Both the position numbers and the translations under genes were made by a program. The notes under the pieces are model-generated. The model did not search any database, was not told where the DNA came from, and saw nothing but the letters and a program-made list of their open reading frames with translations. From Sphaerulina vaccinii (Eukaryota; Ascomycota; Dothideomycetes; Mycosphaerellales; Mycosphaerellaceae), in assembly GCA_022570795.1 (NCBI GenBank), contig JAKUDP010000016.1, positions 186,001 through 250,000 of the forward strand: a DNA stretch of 64,000 nucleotides. Reading direction: 5' to 3'. Below are positions 11,254 through 23,508 of this stretch, piece by piece. Positions within the stretch are counted from its first letter, which is position 1. Every line of letters starts with the position of its first letter.

Positions 11254-14200
11254 TCAACGGCTCTTGTATTTCTGCAAGCAAGTCAGTAACCACACCCTGA
11301 AATAAACGCGAAGCAAAGAGACGAAAGACAACTTACATCTTGAGCCCTCTTCAGATTCCGCGGATCCACCGCATTTCCAACACCTAGCAATGCCGTTCCA
11401 AACCCCCTCGAAATACCAATGACGGGCCTAAGTATCACAGTAGGCGCATGTCTAGCCACCGCACCAGCAACACCTGCCGGTCCACGACTGTCCATAATCT
11501 CACCCTGCACAGCGATGAAAGCATCCTTCGCAGTCAGGAGATCGTGCTCCAGATGAAGTCTCGCAGAGCGTAGACCTGATAGTACACCGATCGGCTGGTT
11601 TGCGTACGCACTGACAGCACGTTGTCGTTCAGGATCATCGTCATCGGTGCCTGAGCCGGGTGATGAAGATAGTCCTAATCTCGCACGTCCGGCATTGGAA
11701 GTATTTCCAGGCGCTAACATGTCTTCAGCATTGGCAAGGATGGTCTGAGTACCGAGAAAGACTTTCGCTCCGAGTCTTGCAACTTCGCCTGCTGTAGTCT
11801 TGCCAAATTGGTAAGCACCCTTTTGTATGCTTCGGACCAGGCGACCATCTTTCCGGTATTCTGCAATAGGAATGGCAACAACATCTCGGACACCAATGCC
11901 TAGGTTGACGAGACTGCGAACTGGAGCGAGGCCGGATAGGACTCCACCGAGCTGGTTGCTGATGACATCGGGAGTCCAGATGTCGCTCAGTGTGTCGTGG
12001 AGAAGGTCGAACCCTTGGAGACCATAGATAATAGCATGCTTAAGACGAATATTGCAGCCTTCCAAGGTGACGAAATTCATGAACTCCTTTGTACGTCCAG
12101 ATCGAAGGCCAGCATAGTCGACAGTCTTTGGCTTGTAGTCCAAGCATAGGTCGACAGTATCTACCTCAACGCGCTGCAAGAAAGGCTTCTCGCCAGGCTC
12201 TCCTTGATCAACCATTTCAGGGTCCTTGAACTCGAAGAAGCGAGTGATGAAGTCCAGCGCATCTTGATCGACGTGCAGGCGAAGTGGTAGGACTGTGACA
12301 TGCAGCACAATCTCTGAAGCCGAATGGCTTTCCAGAGTCTTGACATTGTCGAGCCGGATGTGGAACATTGGCTTACACATCTCTCTTGACGTAGAGTCAG
12401 TGTTCATATGTGTCAGGAACTTTCTCCAAGTAGAAGTAGGCACCTTGTCAAAGATCTCGAAGTCCTTGACGCGAAGATCGACAGAGCTGACCACTTCACC
12501 ACTTCCCGAAGGGAAGACAATGACATCGGCTGACACCTGCTTGAGTTCGAAGGCGATTTTGTGGCTGCGGCTTCTACCAAGCTTGAGTCGTCTCCGCTGT
12601 GATTGTCGATGCCGTGGCAGTCCTGAAGCAGAGTAGGTCGTAGGTCTGGAGATGCCAGAGACGGGTACACTTTCGGTCTCGCTGATGTCGTGATCGATGC
12701 CACGATTGATCTGGCGTCGAAGATCTTGTGTATCAAGATCAGGAGACACGGTAATGTAGATTGAGTTAAACAGAAAGTCCCCGATTGCAGACTCATCGTC
12801 CTCGGCGTCCTGGCGGGATTGTCGGCGGCGAGCCTTGCGCTCTTCTGTAAGCTGCTCGACCTTCTCTACAGCATCGACAATACCGTCTCGCGTGCGTTGC
12901 CAGTCGTAGCCATCATATAAGTGCCATATGAGGTGAAAGTCTCTCAAACGCAGTCTGAAAGGTATATCTTGTTGCACTTTGTCTGTTCCTCGCCCGCGCT
13001 TGCCGACAAACGGGGCATTGAAGCGATGCTGACCTCCTAAGGCTTGCTGGCCACTTCCAAGTGCATCATACCCAAGACCCTCGATCTCATAGAGGCCGAG
13101 ATCAACAGGACTGCTGCTGACAGCTGGTTTGCATTGTTTCTTGAGATCTCGGAGTAGCTCTGCATCGCCGAGAGGGATGTTCGTTCCTGACACATCCATC
13201 TCCCAAGGATCTTCGCCAAGTACACTCTGTTCCACCTCCGTAGTGTCATCAGACTCTCTGCCTTCTCCATCGTCAGACATTTCCATAGCAAAGGGATCGT
13301 CTACCGGCGCATAGATGCTCGAAGTCATTCCAGATTGCGCTAGGTCTTCCGCGAGAGCTGAAACACCAAGCATTGGGTCGTCATCAAAGTCATCTACGTC
13401 GTCCTGATCATGATCGAACATGAGCTCGACTTCCTGCTTCACAGGTTCGCCTGAGAAGGATGCCATCATATCCTCTATGGGCATTGGCTGCGTCAGGTAC
13501 TTTGGAATCTTACTAGGTGGCGTCGGTGGCGCAAGCGCACCAAGTGTCGCAAAGAGTGTTTGCGTAGAGTCTGCGCACGTCTCCAGTAAGAAGAGCTCGT
13601 TCTTGACGTCGACCTCGACAGTTTTCGTGGCGTCACCAGTCTCTTTGGCGCGAAAGACCACGACAGCGGACATGATGGAGCCAATTGAGACGAAGCCTCT
13701 TTTCGTGAGTGCGACACCAAGGCGCAACGCGCTGTTCGTATGACTCGGCGTAGGACCGATATTCGTTTCATCTTGGATGCGATCTGTGATGAAGATGGCG
13801 GCCTTTCTCAGCTCGAGCTTGGCAGACATGGTCTCGCTTGGTGGTACACTTGTCGCTACGTGAGCGTCATTCAGGACGATCAGTGCCTTCGAAGGTAGTC
13901 TCTGTGGCGTCAAGCCAATCGCTGAATCGTGGATCAACAGACTGATGTTCGTCTTTTTGACTGATGTGCTTGACAGATCACTATCAGGACTACGTGCTAG
14001 TCGTGCAGGTAGCTCTGGCATTGCGAGGTTGGCAATTGACTGGGCGATGTCGTTTACCAGGTCCTCTGCTGCGACAGGTTTGTCCATATTGGTGAGCGCG
14101 AGAATGACAGGCACGCTGTACTCGAAGCACACGTTGAAGAGCTTGACTTTGATAGTCGGCTCAATCTCATTGCCGATAGTTCGTGCCATCACGACAGGAA

Positions 14201-17200
14201 GCTTGTCTACACCAGTAAGAGGGAGCAGAGTACGAACGAGCTCAGGCCCTCCGGACTGCTTGGCGAAGATGTCACCAATTGAGAAAGCCAACAGTGCTGG
14301 AAGACCAACATGGGCAAGGTGCAAGTCTTGCAGTGCACATACTAGCATGCCAAATCTATCATTCACAGGAATGCGGGCTTCAGCGTCTTTGACGCGAAGT
14401 AGCATGAGTAATCCAGGCTTATCGTCCTCGGGAAGATACTTGGTGACAGCGGCAAGCTTTGCGAGATCATCGCCAAATGCGCTGAGAGTTGTGAGGCAGT
14501 CGAAGTTGTCAAGCTTGACCTTCACGTCATTGACGGACAATCTGAGAAGTCCTCCCTTTCTACGCTGCCGCAAGAGTGTGTCAATCAAGATGTCACCATG
14601 ATCTTCGTACTGGTCTCGTGAAGGTGTTAACAGTGATATCAGTCGCTCCAGATCTTTATCAGTCGGAATCGATGAGTACTCGATGCCGATCGCCGCAAGG
14701 TCGACCATCAGTGGTGCGTGACGCGATTGCTTCTCGCAGTGAGGACCACTCAACACCACGCGTGAGATGGTAGCCCGCACGCCGGCCCCAACACCGCCTC
14801 CCTCGCGGTATAAAGCCTTAAGCGTACTTGTACGCAGCACTATCGCACAGGCACTGCTGCGCAAGGTTGCTTCGGCGCCACCGATGCGAGCATTGATCTT
14901 GTACTCCATGATAGTCTTGGCAGCCTCGTCTTCACCTGCGAAGCGGACGCCTTTCGGCGGTTTCGTAGACACCGGCGAACTCATGCCACTGTCTAGGAAT
15001 ACAGAGTTGCCCAGCTCCAGTATGCCACTGAGACCTCCAAAGGTAGTAAAGGTCTCGTCGAAGAGACTCAGGTCGAAGGAGAGCCTAACGGGTGCAGTGT
15101 GCAAGGATATCTCGGTGATTGGTCTTCTGGTGGCAGCAACGTTTTGGTTGGTGATGTCGATCGCAAGAACCGGAGCGTGCTCTGGAAGCGACACCGACTC
15201 GGCCATAGTGCTCGCTGTGTTATCAAATCTCATGAGCTCCTGACCACCTAGCAAGATCGCCAATGCGCCCGCGCGTATTGTGGTTGCAGTGCCCAGGCAC
15301 ATAGCTAGATCCTCACAAACAAAGTCGACAAGGCCTTGTCGAGGCGCAGATGGAGTATTTCTCAGAGTGTGATGGGTGTCGATCTGTTCAGCAAGTGAGA
15401 CATGCAAGTGTTGTAGGTGCAGCGACAGTGGCAGAGTACTGTGGTCAGCCGCGTCAACACTCGCGGGCTTCTGAGGGTTTGACTCTCGCGTGGGCAGAGT
15501 GCTGGTCAGCTTTGTGGCAAGTTTGCACAGCAACTGGCTGGTCGGGACGTCGACCTGAGCTAGAATTGTGCCTATCGCGACATTGAGCACAGAAGCAGAG
15601 GGTGTACTGCTTGCCACTTCCTCAGCATTCCAGGCCACGCTACCAATGTCTGTAGGCACCGAATTTGATCCGCGTCTTCGAGATGCACTCATTTCAGAGT
15701 AGGCAGAGAATGTGCCTGGCATACCTCGCGCGGCACTGCTTGATAGATTGCTGTGTTTCGGCCGTGCTTGTTGCTGAATAACATTACTATCGTCCAGAGG
15801 TTGCGTTGAAGGAACCGTGATCATGACTTGATCCATGTGTAGGAGTTCCCGAACTGCCGACATAGCAGGCCTGGCCTCGCCTTTACTGCTGGAGGTCTCT
15901 GGCACAGGCGTTTGCGCCCTTGGTGTCACATGGCCAGAAGGCATGTCCCTACTGTGAAGCGCTCCATCGAGCTGTGAAGATTCGCCAACATTCGCTCGTG
16001 GTGCATTAGAAGAAGTTGCCTTTGCCGAAGGCGTTGATATCACACTCTGATAGTCCGAAGCCCAGCCCCCAGGCATGTTCAAGTGAGGACTTCCCGGAGG
16101 GCTTTCAGGAGGACTTTCGGGAGCACTGCTCGGATGTCCAATGATGGCACTCTGATACAAACTTTGACCACTCTCAAAGTATTGCGATTGGACCATGCTC
16201 TCGTCCATCGGACCTTCAGGCTCGGGAGGGGTCCCTGGCTGTGATATGGGAGACTGAGAGCGTGCTTTCTCAAGTGCCGCAGCTTTGTTGTCCGTCAATT
16301 CTTCTGGTGCCTCCAGAATGAGACGATCAAGAGGTACAACAGGGTTAGAGTGCTGGGGATCTAGGGTCGGCCGTGCTCCGGGGCTTTGCTGTCTCTGCAC
16401 ATGAGCGCCCTCTTCCAGTCCGTGCCAAGATGACGGACTAGGAGATCCACGATCATACGGTGAGACCGTACGTCGCTGTCGGGCAAGATGAGGGCTGTTG
16501 GCACGGGAGGGTGGAGCAGACGGAGCCGCGTTCGGTGGAGGTTGTGCCATAAAATGTTTATCGTGCAGACCCACTGCACTGGTGAGAGAATTCCACAGGT
16601 CCTCACTTGGTGTACTAGCATTACGCGTCCTAATACCCCATATATGATTGTCGTCGCCAGGCCGTATATCGTCCTCGCCTGGTGTCTGACTGGACTCGTG
16701 CGTGTCGTCTCCATAAGCATCCGCCAGATCGCGATCTGCTCTCTGCGACGCAGAAGCCGCCATGTCGAACAAAAGAGGTGACGAGGGAGATCCACGTGGA
16801 AGATTGAGCTTCATGTCTAATTGCATCATGCCGTCAACAGACAGGTCGCTGTGGTGCGAAGTGGGCATCCTCTGAATCGTGGGCCTGCTGTCGGCACCTT
16901 CGAACCCCGGCAAAGGCGATCGCTCTGTAGTTGCATGTACAGACATGTCTCCAAAAGCACCACGAGAGGCTGCCGCTTTTGAGCTATGGGCTGATGACTT
17001 GCTGTCTGCTGCAGAGCTACGTGAAGGCATGCTCGAGAGTTCTGCGATTACATCGTCTTGCGAGAGTATGTCCACGGATATCGCACTCAGACTGATCTCA
17101 CGCTTCTTGTCAGATGCAGCTTGGTCCACCTGGGCTATCGTGCCGGCTCCAACTCGCAATCTCAAGGTCACAGGCATACTCTGCAGAGAGTCGCCCTGCA

Positions 17201-17912
17201 CTTCAGTCTCAATCCTGATGTCCACATTCTTGATCACGAGCTGAAATCTCTCGACTATGCCTTGCAGGAATGTAGTCACGAACCCAGGCACTCCAATACC
17301 AGTTCCGGTCCCGGCATCGCCATGACTGCTCTCGCTGGCGAAAGACTCCTCAACTCCACCAGAACCATATGCCAAAGCCTCGAGTTCTTGTCGTTCTTCC
17401 AGTGGCTCATGCATGTAAAACGACTTCGCTATGTCCTCGACATTTGGCAATCGAGCATCTTGATCTACTCCGCCCGGATCATAAGGTGGAGGAGAGTGTA
17501 TCCGTCTGTTCGTCTTCCTGTGCTGTGGTGTTCTCGCCGTCTGCGGACTTCTCGCTCTGCTCCCAGGCTGTTTCTTCTGTGATACATGATCATGTGGGTT
17601 GTCGTGCAACACAGCAACGACCTCCACTCCATCGACTTCTACCACGATGCTACTCTGATAGAAGTCGGCTGGTATCGTCAACTTCAGCAGTAGTACTCTC
17701 GCTGTCTCTAGCTTGAGGGCAGGTGGCAACTGTGCCAACTGGCTGATCCTCGCAATGTTCAACCCCAGATCTCTCAACTCTATCACGTTCTGCCGGCCGA
17801 TGCTAATGTCCAGGTTGTCGAGGTCGATTGCGGAGTCGTCGAGCAGGCCTGTCTGAGTAAGGCCATATCGAAGGCCGTAGCGGAGCAGCTTCTCGCGCCA
17901 TAACCATGACAT
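11254..17912 (-). CDS. ATG2: Autophagy lipid-transfer protein Atg2
   Basis: Bridge-like lipid transfer protein that moves phospholipid from the ER to the growing phagophore, working with Atg18 and Atg9. Exons 17912-11337 and 11271-11254, intron 11272-11336 (GTAAGT..CAG), 2197 aa. The N-terminus (MSWLWREKLLRYGLRYGL, then a short-helix/strand pattern to about 110) is the chorein-N domain. A long, poorly conserved Ser/Pro-rich middle follows. The conserved C-terminal region includes CNIRLKHAIIYGLQGF and GVRDVVAIPIAEYRKDGR with the amphipathic-helix region after it. Without the last intron the frame reads through to a spurious tail; with it the protein ends D-K-Y-K-S-R, matching the usual fungal Atg2 end. 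It shares a 321-bp upstream region with the divergent DNA glycosylase gene. Confidence 0.95.
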
Positions 17913-18233
17913 GGTGGTCGGTGGCCAGCTCGAAGTTCAGAGTAGAAGCTGATTAGGTGTTTATGAAAGAGTGGCTCGTCTGCCTGGCGTATGCCGTGCT
18001 GGGCGGGGTGGTTGTGCTGGCATCTTATGCTTCCATGCTGTGCAACTTTGGTATCAAGTTCCAGACTGGCGAAGAGATATCGCCAGACCACTCACTTTGC
18101 GAGTGTATTTGAACAGTGAAGCAAGAAGTCAACGTGAACATCAAAGACAACACACGAGCACCACGCATGTGACTGACGGGCGAGATAAGGTGTGCTCCCG
18201 TCATCCCGAGGTCGGGCCGCAGTCCTTGGATAA
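17913..18233. promoter_or_regulatory. Shared upstream region of ATG2 and the glycosylase gene
   Basis: 321 bp between two divergent start codons, so it must contain both promoters. I see no recognisable element that I would call with confidence. Confidence 0.4.
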
Positions 18234-19199
18234 ATGTTGAACTTCACACTTCACTCTCCTCTCGCCACCAACATGAACAATGTCGATGGTATCGTACAGA
18301 ACGGCAGCTCATCTATCACAAGTTTCAAAGCAGAAGACAAAGACGCAACACTCAGCGATGATGAGACGAGGCCGGCCAACAAGGACGCATTCAGGAACAG
18401 CCTGGAGCGTTTTAGACATACCAGGAGCAGCGTGAACAAGCCATCATCAGAGCGAACAAGCAGAGACGTAACTTCCAGAGCCAATGTCAAACGTTCGCTA
18501 CATGCAGAAGAGGATGTCAAAAGATCGACATCGACCTCTCCTGCCAAGAGACAACGAACATCAACCCAATATGCTCCGCCCTCCAAATATGCCCACCTAT
18601 CACCCTTGACAGATGTTCTCGAACCAGGCCTCATTTGTGTCTTCGTCGGCTTCAACCCAGGTGTTATGACTGCCACTTCTGGACATGCCTATGCACATCC
18701 ATCGAACATGTTCTGGAAACTCCTCCACAGCTCAGGATGCACAGACGTCCGGTTAAAGCCAGAACAAGACAAAGACCTACCTCGACTCTATAGCATGGGC
18801 AACACAAATATCGTCGCGCGACCTAGTAAGAATGCAGCAGAATTGAGCAAAGCCGAGTCAGCTGAGGGTACGCCTATTCTGGAGGAGAAGATTCGCGCCT
18901 TCCGTCCTGAAGCTGTATGTATTGTGGGCAAAGGCATCTGGGAGTCAATCTGGAGGTGGCGGTATAAGCGAAATATCAGGAAAGATGAGTTCAAATATGG
19001 GTGGCAGGATGATAACGAACGTATGGGCAAGACTGAGGACTGGCGCGGCGCTGCTGTTTTCGTTGCGACTGCCACGAGTGGCCTGGCTGCCAACACGAAA
19101 CCGCACGAGAAGGAGGCAATCTGGCTACCCTTTGGTCAGTGGGTGAAGAAGAGGCGCGAGCAGAGGAAAGCTGGTAGCGTCGACACTGCACCGACCTAG
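18234..19199 (+). CDS. Mug/TDG-type mismatch-specific uracil/thymine DNA glycosylase
   Basis: Base-excision repair enzyme of the uracil-DNA glycosylase superfamily, family 2 (Mug/TDG; Thp1 in fission yeast), expected in the nucleus acting on G:U and G:T pairs. 321 aa, single exon. Residues 1 to about 120 are a basic, Ser-rich, probably disordered extension. The catalytic core starts with LICVFVGFNPG: G139-F-N-P-G143 is the family's active-site motif with Asn141. Next come H-A-Y-A-H-P-S-N-M-F-W-K-L-L and, near the C-terminus, V-F-V-A-T-A-T-S-G-L-A, the loop that inserts into DNA. An in-frame Met at 18273 is another possible start. Confidence 0.9.
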   Translation: MLNFTLHSPLATNMNNVDGIVQNGSSSITSFKAEDKDATLSDDETRPANKDAFRNSLERFRHTRSSVNKPSSERTSRDVTSRANVKRSLHAEEDVKRSTSTSPAKRQRTSTQYAPPSKYAHLSPLTDVLEPGLICVFVGFNPGVMTATSGHAYAHPSNMFWKLLHSSGCTDVRLKPEQDKDLPRLYSMGNTNIVARPSKNAAELSKAESAEGTPILEEKIRAFRPEAVCIVGKGIWESIWRWRYKRNIRKDEFKYGWQDDNERMGKTEDWRGAAVFVATATSGLAANTKPHEKEAIWLPFGQWVKKRREQRKAGSVDTAPT

Positions 19200-19677
19200 T
19201 CTCGTCTTCCCACGATCGTTCCTGACCTGCTTCGATCGGGCAATTCAGCCCACCGCGAGCACACGGCCTGCAATGGTCCTGGATTGGAACGGACTGCTCT
19301 TTGTAAGCATACGATGCTTTGAGAGTACATAAAGACGCTTAACAACAACACGAAGTTGACAAAGACCTCGCACAACGCCACTCCCACACTGTCCAATTGT
19401 GAAAGGAACCACATACTCTGGACAAAGGGTAATTCCACAAGGACATCACAATGTCTTTGTCGACTCTCCGCCACAAGATACATAAGACCACCCGAGCATC
19501 GCATTCCTGCCTCCAATCTTCATCTTTCCTGCTTTACGACATTCCGCTAGACAACTTACAGAAACTTGAACTAGACGATTCAATATACTCTGGAAGTGCA
19601 CTACCGTTGAATATACGAAGCAAGGACGTTCATTCACCACACTACCAACACTCACTTATCCCACCCAATCTCCCAGC
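19200..19677. other. Intergenic
   Basis: 478 bp between the glycosylase and the Pro-rich protein gene, both on the plus strand. No supported feature. Confidence 0.45.
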
Positions 19678-20331
19678 ATGTCGACTCCAGGCGAGATCGC
19701 AAATCTGGCAGCTTGGGCTAAGGCCCGAGTAGAGCGAGGCTACACTATCCCTCCAGAAATTCGCGAACAGCTTCAACGCGCCCAGCCTATCTCACCCTCC
19801 GCCCTGCCTCAGCCACTTGCCCCTCGCAACCCGATCCTCAACCGTCCTTCGACATCCCGTGGTCAAACAGCTCCTCGCAACCCAATCCTCAACCCTCGTC
19901 CCAAGACTTCCCGCGGTCCCACTGCACAACCCACTGCTCCTGTCCATCCACTATTCCCTCTCCGTTCGCTCACTGCCCAGACTGCCAAACCCTCCCCTGC
20001 CCCTGCCCCTGCTACCTTTGGCTACGGCGTCAACTCAGACTCACCCTTCCACTTCCAAACCGTGCACAAAACCATGAAAATCGAGGAAGCCCAAGTCAAT
20101 CCGGAAATTGCGCGTCGTGGTCTGTTGTATGGTGCTGAATTTCAACCTGGTTATGTTCCACCTCCACCACCTGCTCCTGCTGCCGAGCCTCTGAAGAGGT
20201 CTTTCACTCAAAAGGTGAAGGACAAAGCTGAGACTGCAAAGGACAAAGCCGCGAGGGAGCTCTTGGCACTGGCTACGGAGGCAACTTGGGCGGTCAAGAA
20301 GGAGGCGAAGTTCTTGAAGGATTCTTGGTAG
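19678..20331 (+). CDS. Hypothetical Pro-rich protein with basic helical tail
   Basis: 217 aa, single exon, not assigned to a family. The N-terminus (MSTPGEIANLAAWAKARVERGY) is helical in character; residues about 35-110 are Pro/Ala/Thr-rich with two copies of APRNPILN followed by TSRG, a small internal repeat. Residues about 165-217 form a Lys/Ala/Glu-rich amphipathic helix (KVKDKAETAKDKAA) like LEA-type or membrane-surface helices. No signal peptide or membrane span. Stands just upstream of array B. Open frame and biased codon pattern support a real gene; function unknown. Confidence 0.6.
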   Translation: MSTPGEIANLAAWAKARVERGYTIPPEIREQLQRAQPISPSALPQPLAPRNPILNRPSTSRGQTAPRNPILNPRPKTSRGPTAQPTAPVHPLFPLRSLTAQTAKPSPAPAPATFGYGVNSDSPFHFQTVHKTMKIEEAQVNPEIARRGLLYGAEFQPGYVPPPPPAPAAEPLKRSFTQKVKDKAETAKDKAARELLALATEATWAVKKEAKFLKDSW

Positions 20332-20651
20332 TTTGCGGAAAGGTTTGTTTGTCTGTCCGTGATCGTGGTCTTGATGCCGTGTGGCCGGTGGGATGCAATT
20401 ACGGTAAGTGGTGCTAGTGAGGTCGCTTTTGGGTGGAATGTCTTTAATACTTTGAGGTAAGTCTCGTTCTGCAACTGTATGGTAGGTACCCTAAATGGTA
20501 AGTCTGGTTCTCTCTCATTCCACCACCCTTCAGTGTGCACCTCCCAACTCTTCATTCAGCTTTCCTTCTACTCGCCTTAGTGGGAGTCGAGGTTCATACA
20601 CAAGCTACGAAACAATTGGAGGTATACATACGAAACAGCAAAATCCTTTTG
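20332..20651. other. Intergenic before array B
   Basis: 320 bp with no supported feature apart from the probable 3' end of the preceding gene. Confidence 0.4.
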
Positions 20652-20831
20652 CAATAATCGTCCAGGCTACGTAGTCAAGTCAGTAAGTCCTCAGTACAAC
20701 TGATGTTTGACGAAAGTACTTGTCCGGATCTAAGTTCCAGATCAACTAGGTCTCGCGAGTGTCTGTCTGTATGCTTGTAATGCTACTTAGTACGAAGCGA
20801 TTGTCTCGCCTTGGTGATGGTATTACTTTTT
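20652..20831 (+). ncRNA. Structured element B1 (degraded)
   Basis: Starts CAATAATCGTCC; hairpin CCTCAGT-aca-ACTGATG has one mismatch; ends AATCGT and GCGATT pair, but the T run is lost there (TTGTCTCG); the next T5 is at 20827-20831. The A-box is altered. Confidence 0.3.
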
Positions 20832-20887
20832 GGCCACGGATCCGTTGGTGATCAAGCATCATTTACTTAACAAAGTTCATGATTCCA

Positions 20888-21039
20888 CAACGAGCACATG
20901 GTCTAGTGTAATACTCGGAAGTCTTTGGTATAGCTAATGCTGAATAAGACCTCTGTTGAACAACCAAAAGAGAACACAACTGGAATCTGCAGTAGTGTCC
21001 GAGGTGGCATAGGTCACGACAGTCATGATGCTTTGTTTT
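20888..21039 (+). ncRNA. Structured element B2
   Basis: A-box TGGTCTAGTGT; hairpin CTTTGG-tatag-CTAATG with one mismatch; 3' strand TGCTTTG pairs poorly with the start; TTTT at 21036-21039. Confidence 0.4.
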
Positions 21040-21121
21040 AGTCTCTTGCATTGCACTTCTTTTACCTAGCACCTGCTCATCAGCATTTGACCTCCATACA
21101 CGGCTTACAAATATACCTTCG

Positions 21122-21262
21122 CAACGAGCACGTTGGCTTAGTGGTATACTCGTAAGTCGTTGGCAAAGCTGATGTCGAATAAGAACCTTATGAGGCTAGC
21201 ATATAGAGAACATCATCGATCTCGACGTTGGCCTAAAAAGGGAGACTCTGTTCGTTTGTTTT
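21122..21262 (+). ncRNA. Structured element B3
   Basis: Hairpin CGTTGGC-aaa-GCTGATG; ends AACGAGCA and TGTTCGTT form 8 bp, then TTTT after TG. Confidence 0.5.
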
Positions 21263-21338
21263 GCCTTTTGCATCGAGTGAAACCCCTGAAATTTGCTTTA
21301 CCCACTTATATTATATTCGTCCTTGGATTCACTCTTTA

Positions 21339-21495
21339 CAATGAGCACTTGGCTTAGTGGCATGACTTTGAAATCGTTGGCATAGCTAATGTCGAAGAAG
21401 AGCCTCGTGTGTGCTTTGTCTGAAGAGGAGACGACTAATATCCTCACAAGTCTCGACGCAACCGCCTCGCACCATAGTCACGATGCTTGTTTTTT
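21339..21495 (+). ncRNA. Structured element B4
   Basis: TATA-like TTATATTATAT about 30 bp upstream; hairpin CGTTGGC-ata-GCTAATG; ends AATGAGCA and TGCTTGTT form 8 bp with two G-U pairs, inside a T6 run. Confidence 0.5.
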
Positions 21496-21597
21496 GTCTT
21501 TTGCATTTGCACTTTGCGAACTCTCTGCTACCTTCCTTTTACGTAGGACCTGTCTATTAGCATCGGAGCTTTATGTATGGTATGCAACTTACAACTT

Positions 21598-21747
21598 CAA
21601 TCGAGCACATGGCCCAGTGGTATACTCGTAATTCGTTAGCAAGGCTAATGTCGAAAAAGAAGATCCTGCGATCGCCCCGTACAGAGGACATACTTGACCT
21701 TCTTTGGGGATCTCAATACGCACACGTCAGTCGTGGTGTCTCTTTTT
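21598..21747 (+). ncRNA. Structured element B5
   Basis: A-box TGGCCCAGTGG; TAATTCGT instead of TAAGTCGT; hairpin CGTTAGC-aag-GCTAATG; terminal stem weak; T5 at 21743-21747. Confidence 0.42.
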
Positions 21748-21849
21748 GCCCTGTTCGATATGCTTCAACGGACTTCGACCAATCTACTTTTTGCACCAAC
21801 CCTGCCTAGGGGTTTGAAGTACCTCATACAGCCTCCAAATCACCGATTC

Positions 21850-21998
21850 CAACGAGCACTTGGCCTAGTGGTATACTTTGTAAGTCGTTAGCATAGCTAA
21901 TGCTGCAGGAAGGCGTATATCTCTAATCTGCCAAGGACAACGTCCTGAAGTGGCGGGAATTCATCAATGATCATGACAGCCATGAATGTTTGTTTTTT
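21850..21998 (+). ncRNA. Structured element B6
   Basis: A-box TGGCCTAGTGG; hairpin CGTTAGC-ata-GCTAATG; ends AACGAGCA and TGTTTGTT pair over 8 bp with G-U pairs; T6 run. Confidence 0.5.
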
Positions 21999-22124
21999 GC
22001 TTGGTCTTGCACTTCAGACATGAGTCGTGATGTACTCCTTCGTAGCCTGAGATGGTCTTCTTTTCGCACCTCAAACATACCCATCCACATGAGGTATCAT
22101 ATACAACTCTCACACTATGATCTC

Positions 22125-22273
22125 CAACGAGCACTTGGCCTAGTCGTAAACTCCTAAGTCGTCAGTATAGCTGATGCTGAGTCTGGAGAGTCAGAAGTAT
22201 CGCTGTAAGGAGAGTATTCTTCCTTCGACAAACATCTCGACCACGAAGATACAGGTCTATGCTGTTTGCTTTT
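22125..22273 (+). ncRNA. Structured element B7
   Basis: TCATATAC box about 30 bp upstream; hairpin CGTCAG-tatag-CTGATG; terminal stem with two mismatches; TTTT at 22270-22273. Confidence 0.45.
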
Positions 22274-22541
22274 GCAACTCTCCTGTACTGGGTATGTCTT
22301 TTTGAAGTGCGTGAGTGAATTCTTTTTGCTCTTTTTGCTCGATCGCGAGACCCTTGCGGGGTTTAAGCTGATGTGTTGTAGGGACCTTGTACACGGAGCC
22401 AATAGCATACATTCTCGTCGACGAACGCTGGTATGTATAGCCCCACCTCTTTCACTCAACTTTGTTGTACACTTCTGTACCTGAGACAAGATACCGTGAA
22501 CAAGTGTCACAAGCTTTCGTTCAGAGCAGGAAGCCTCAAAG

Positions 22542-23303
22542 ATGCCCGAATCATCATCATTCTGCTACGACCATAAAGCCGCTCGAGAATGACCTCGTGC
22601 TACTCGAGCCATTTGATGTACGTAGATACCGATAGTGATGACAACATTCAGCGCTGATGAGCTCACATTGTTGTACACAGTGTAAAAGATACATCGTCCC
22701 TTTCATCTCAGGTCTCCAAAAGTCCGATCATAACATGTTAGATCTCGTCGCCTTGCCAATGATGACCTCTCCAGAAGAATTTTATTCCACCATCTGGAAT
22801 CGCATCAGCGCTTCTTCAGCGGATTGCATGTACGCAAGAAGACTAATCCCACGGATGCAAACGCCGCATTTGGAGGAATTGCCGCCTTGATAGCCACGAA
22901 CTCGACCCACGCAGTGTCAGAAATCGGCATCATAGTCCTTCCTCAATTTCAACGTTCTCACGTTGCGACGAATGCGGTGGGGTTACTTCTACTGTGGCTT
23001 CTTGACCGACCGCGCTTGGGTGGTCTTGGACTACGAAGGGTGTCATGGCAGTGTAATGCCGATAATATGAAATCACGCGATTTTGCGGCTCGAGTGGGTT
23101 TTGAATTGGAAGGTATCGCTAGATGGAGTAACGTTGTTGTGGATCCAGGCAAAGTCGCAGTAGCTGCAGAGGCGCTCGCGGTAAGAAATGGCCAACGCGA
23201 TGAGGCCAGACCCGTTAAACATACTGCCATCTACTCCATCGTTTGGGACGAGTGGGAGAGCAAGCGGCCAGTGCTTGTAAATCTAATGCGACTGAGGAAG
23301 TGA
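22542..23303 (+). pseudogene. GNAT-family (RimJ/RimL type) acetyltransferase, apparently frameshifted
   Basis: Encodes a RimJ/RimL-like N-acetyltransferase: FGGIAALIA, then ALPQFQ-like strand (EIGIIVLPQFQRSHVATNAV), R-R-V-S-W-Q-C-N-A-D-N-M-K-S (acetyl-CoA and splay region) and RDFAARVGFELEG are visible. Exon 1 ends at 22617 with an intron 22618-22680 (GTACGT..ACAG) that joins cleanly to ISGLQKSDHNMLDL. Two shifts break the gene: the ATG at 22542 is out of frame with the conserved body, and the frame changes again near 22830. Either it is decaying or there are sequence errors; two independent breaks favour decay. Confidence 0.65.
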
Positions 23304-23508
23304 TCAATGAATTTCTGCCTCTGGCTTGCTAGTCTGTGTCTTCGGCGTCGCTTTCCCTCTTCGTGTCTGTCCTCAGTATAAGCCATCTCAGCTGCTCATT
23401 GGCATCAAACACATCTGTAATACTGAACGCACTAGGACAATCACCATCAGAAGTTAGCTGTACAAGGCCAGATCCAGAGCCTTCGTGGTCTCCGTCTGCC
23501 TTTCCTTC

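Larger units (their letters stand above)
20652..22273 (+). repeat. Array B of the structured element (7 units, CGAGCAC subfamily)
   Basis: Seven plus-strand units starting at 20652, 20888, 21122, 21339, 21598, 21850 and 22125. From unit 2 on the 5' end reads CAACGAGCAC or CAATGAGCAC instead of CAATCGTCC, and the 3' strand of the terminal stem changes to match (for example TGTTCGTT). The A-box is TGGCCTAGTGG or TGGCTTAGTGG. The first unit is the most degraded. Intervening sequence is about 75-100 bp with TATA-like motifs. Confidence 0.8.
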
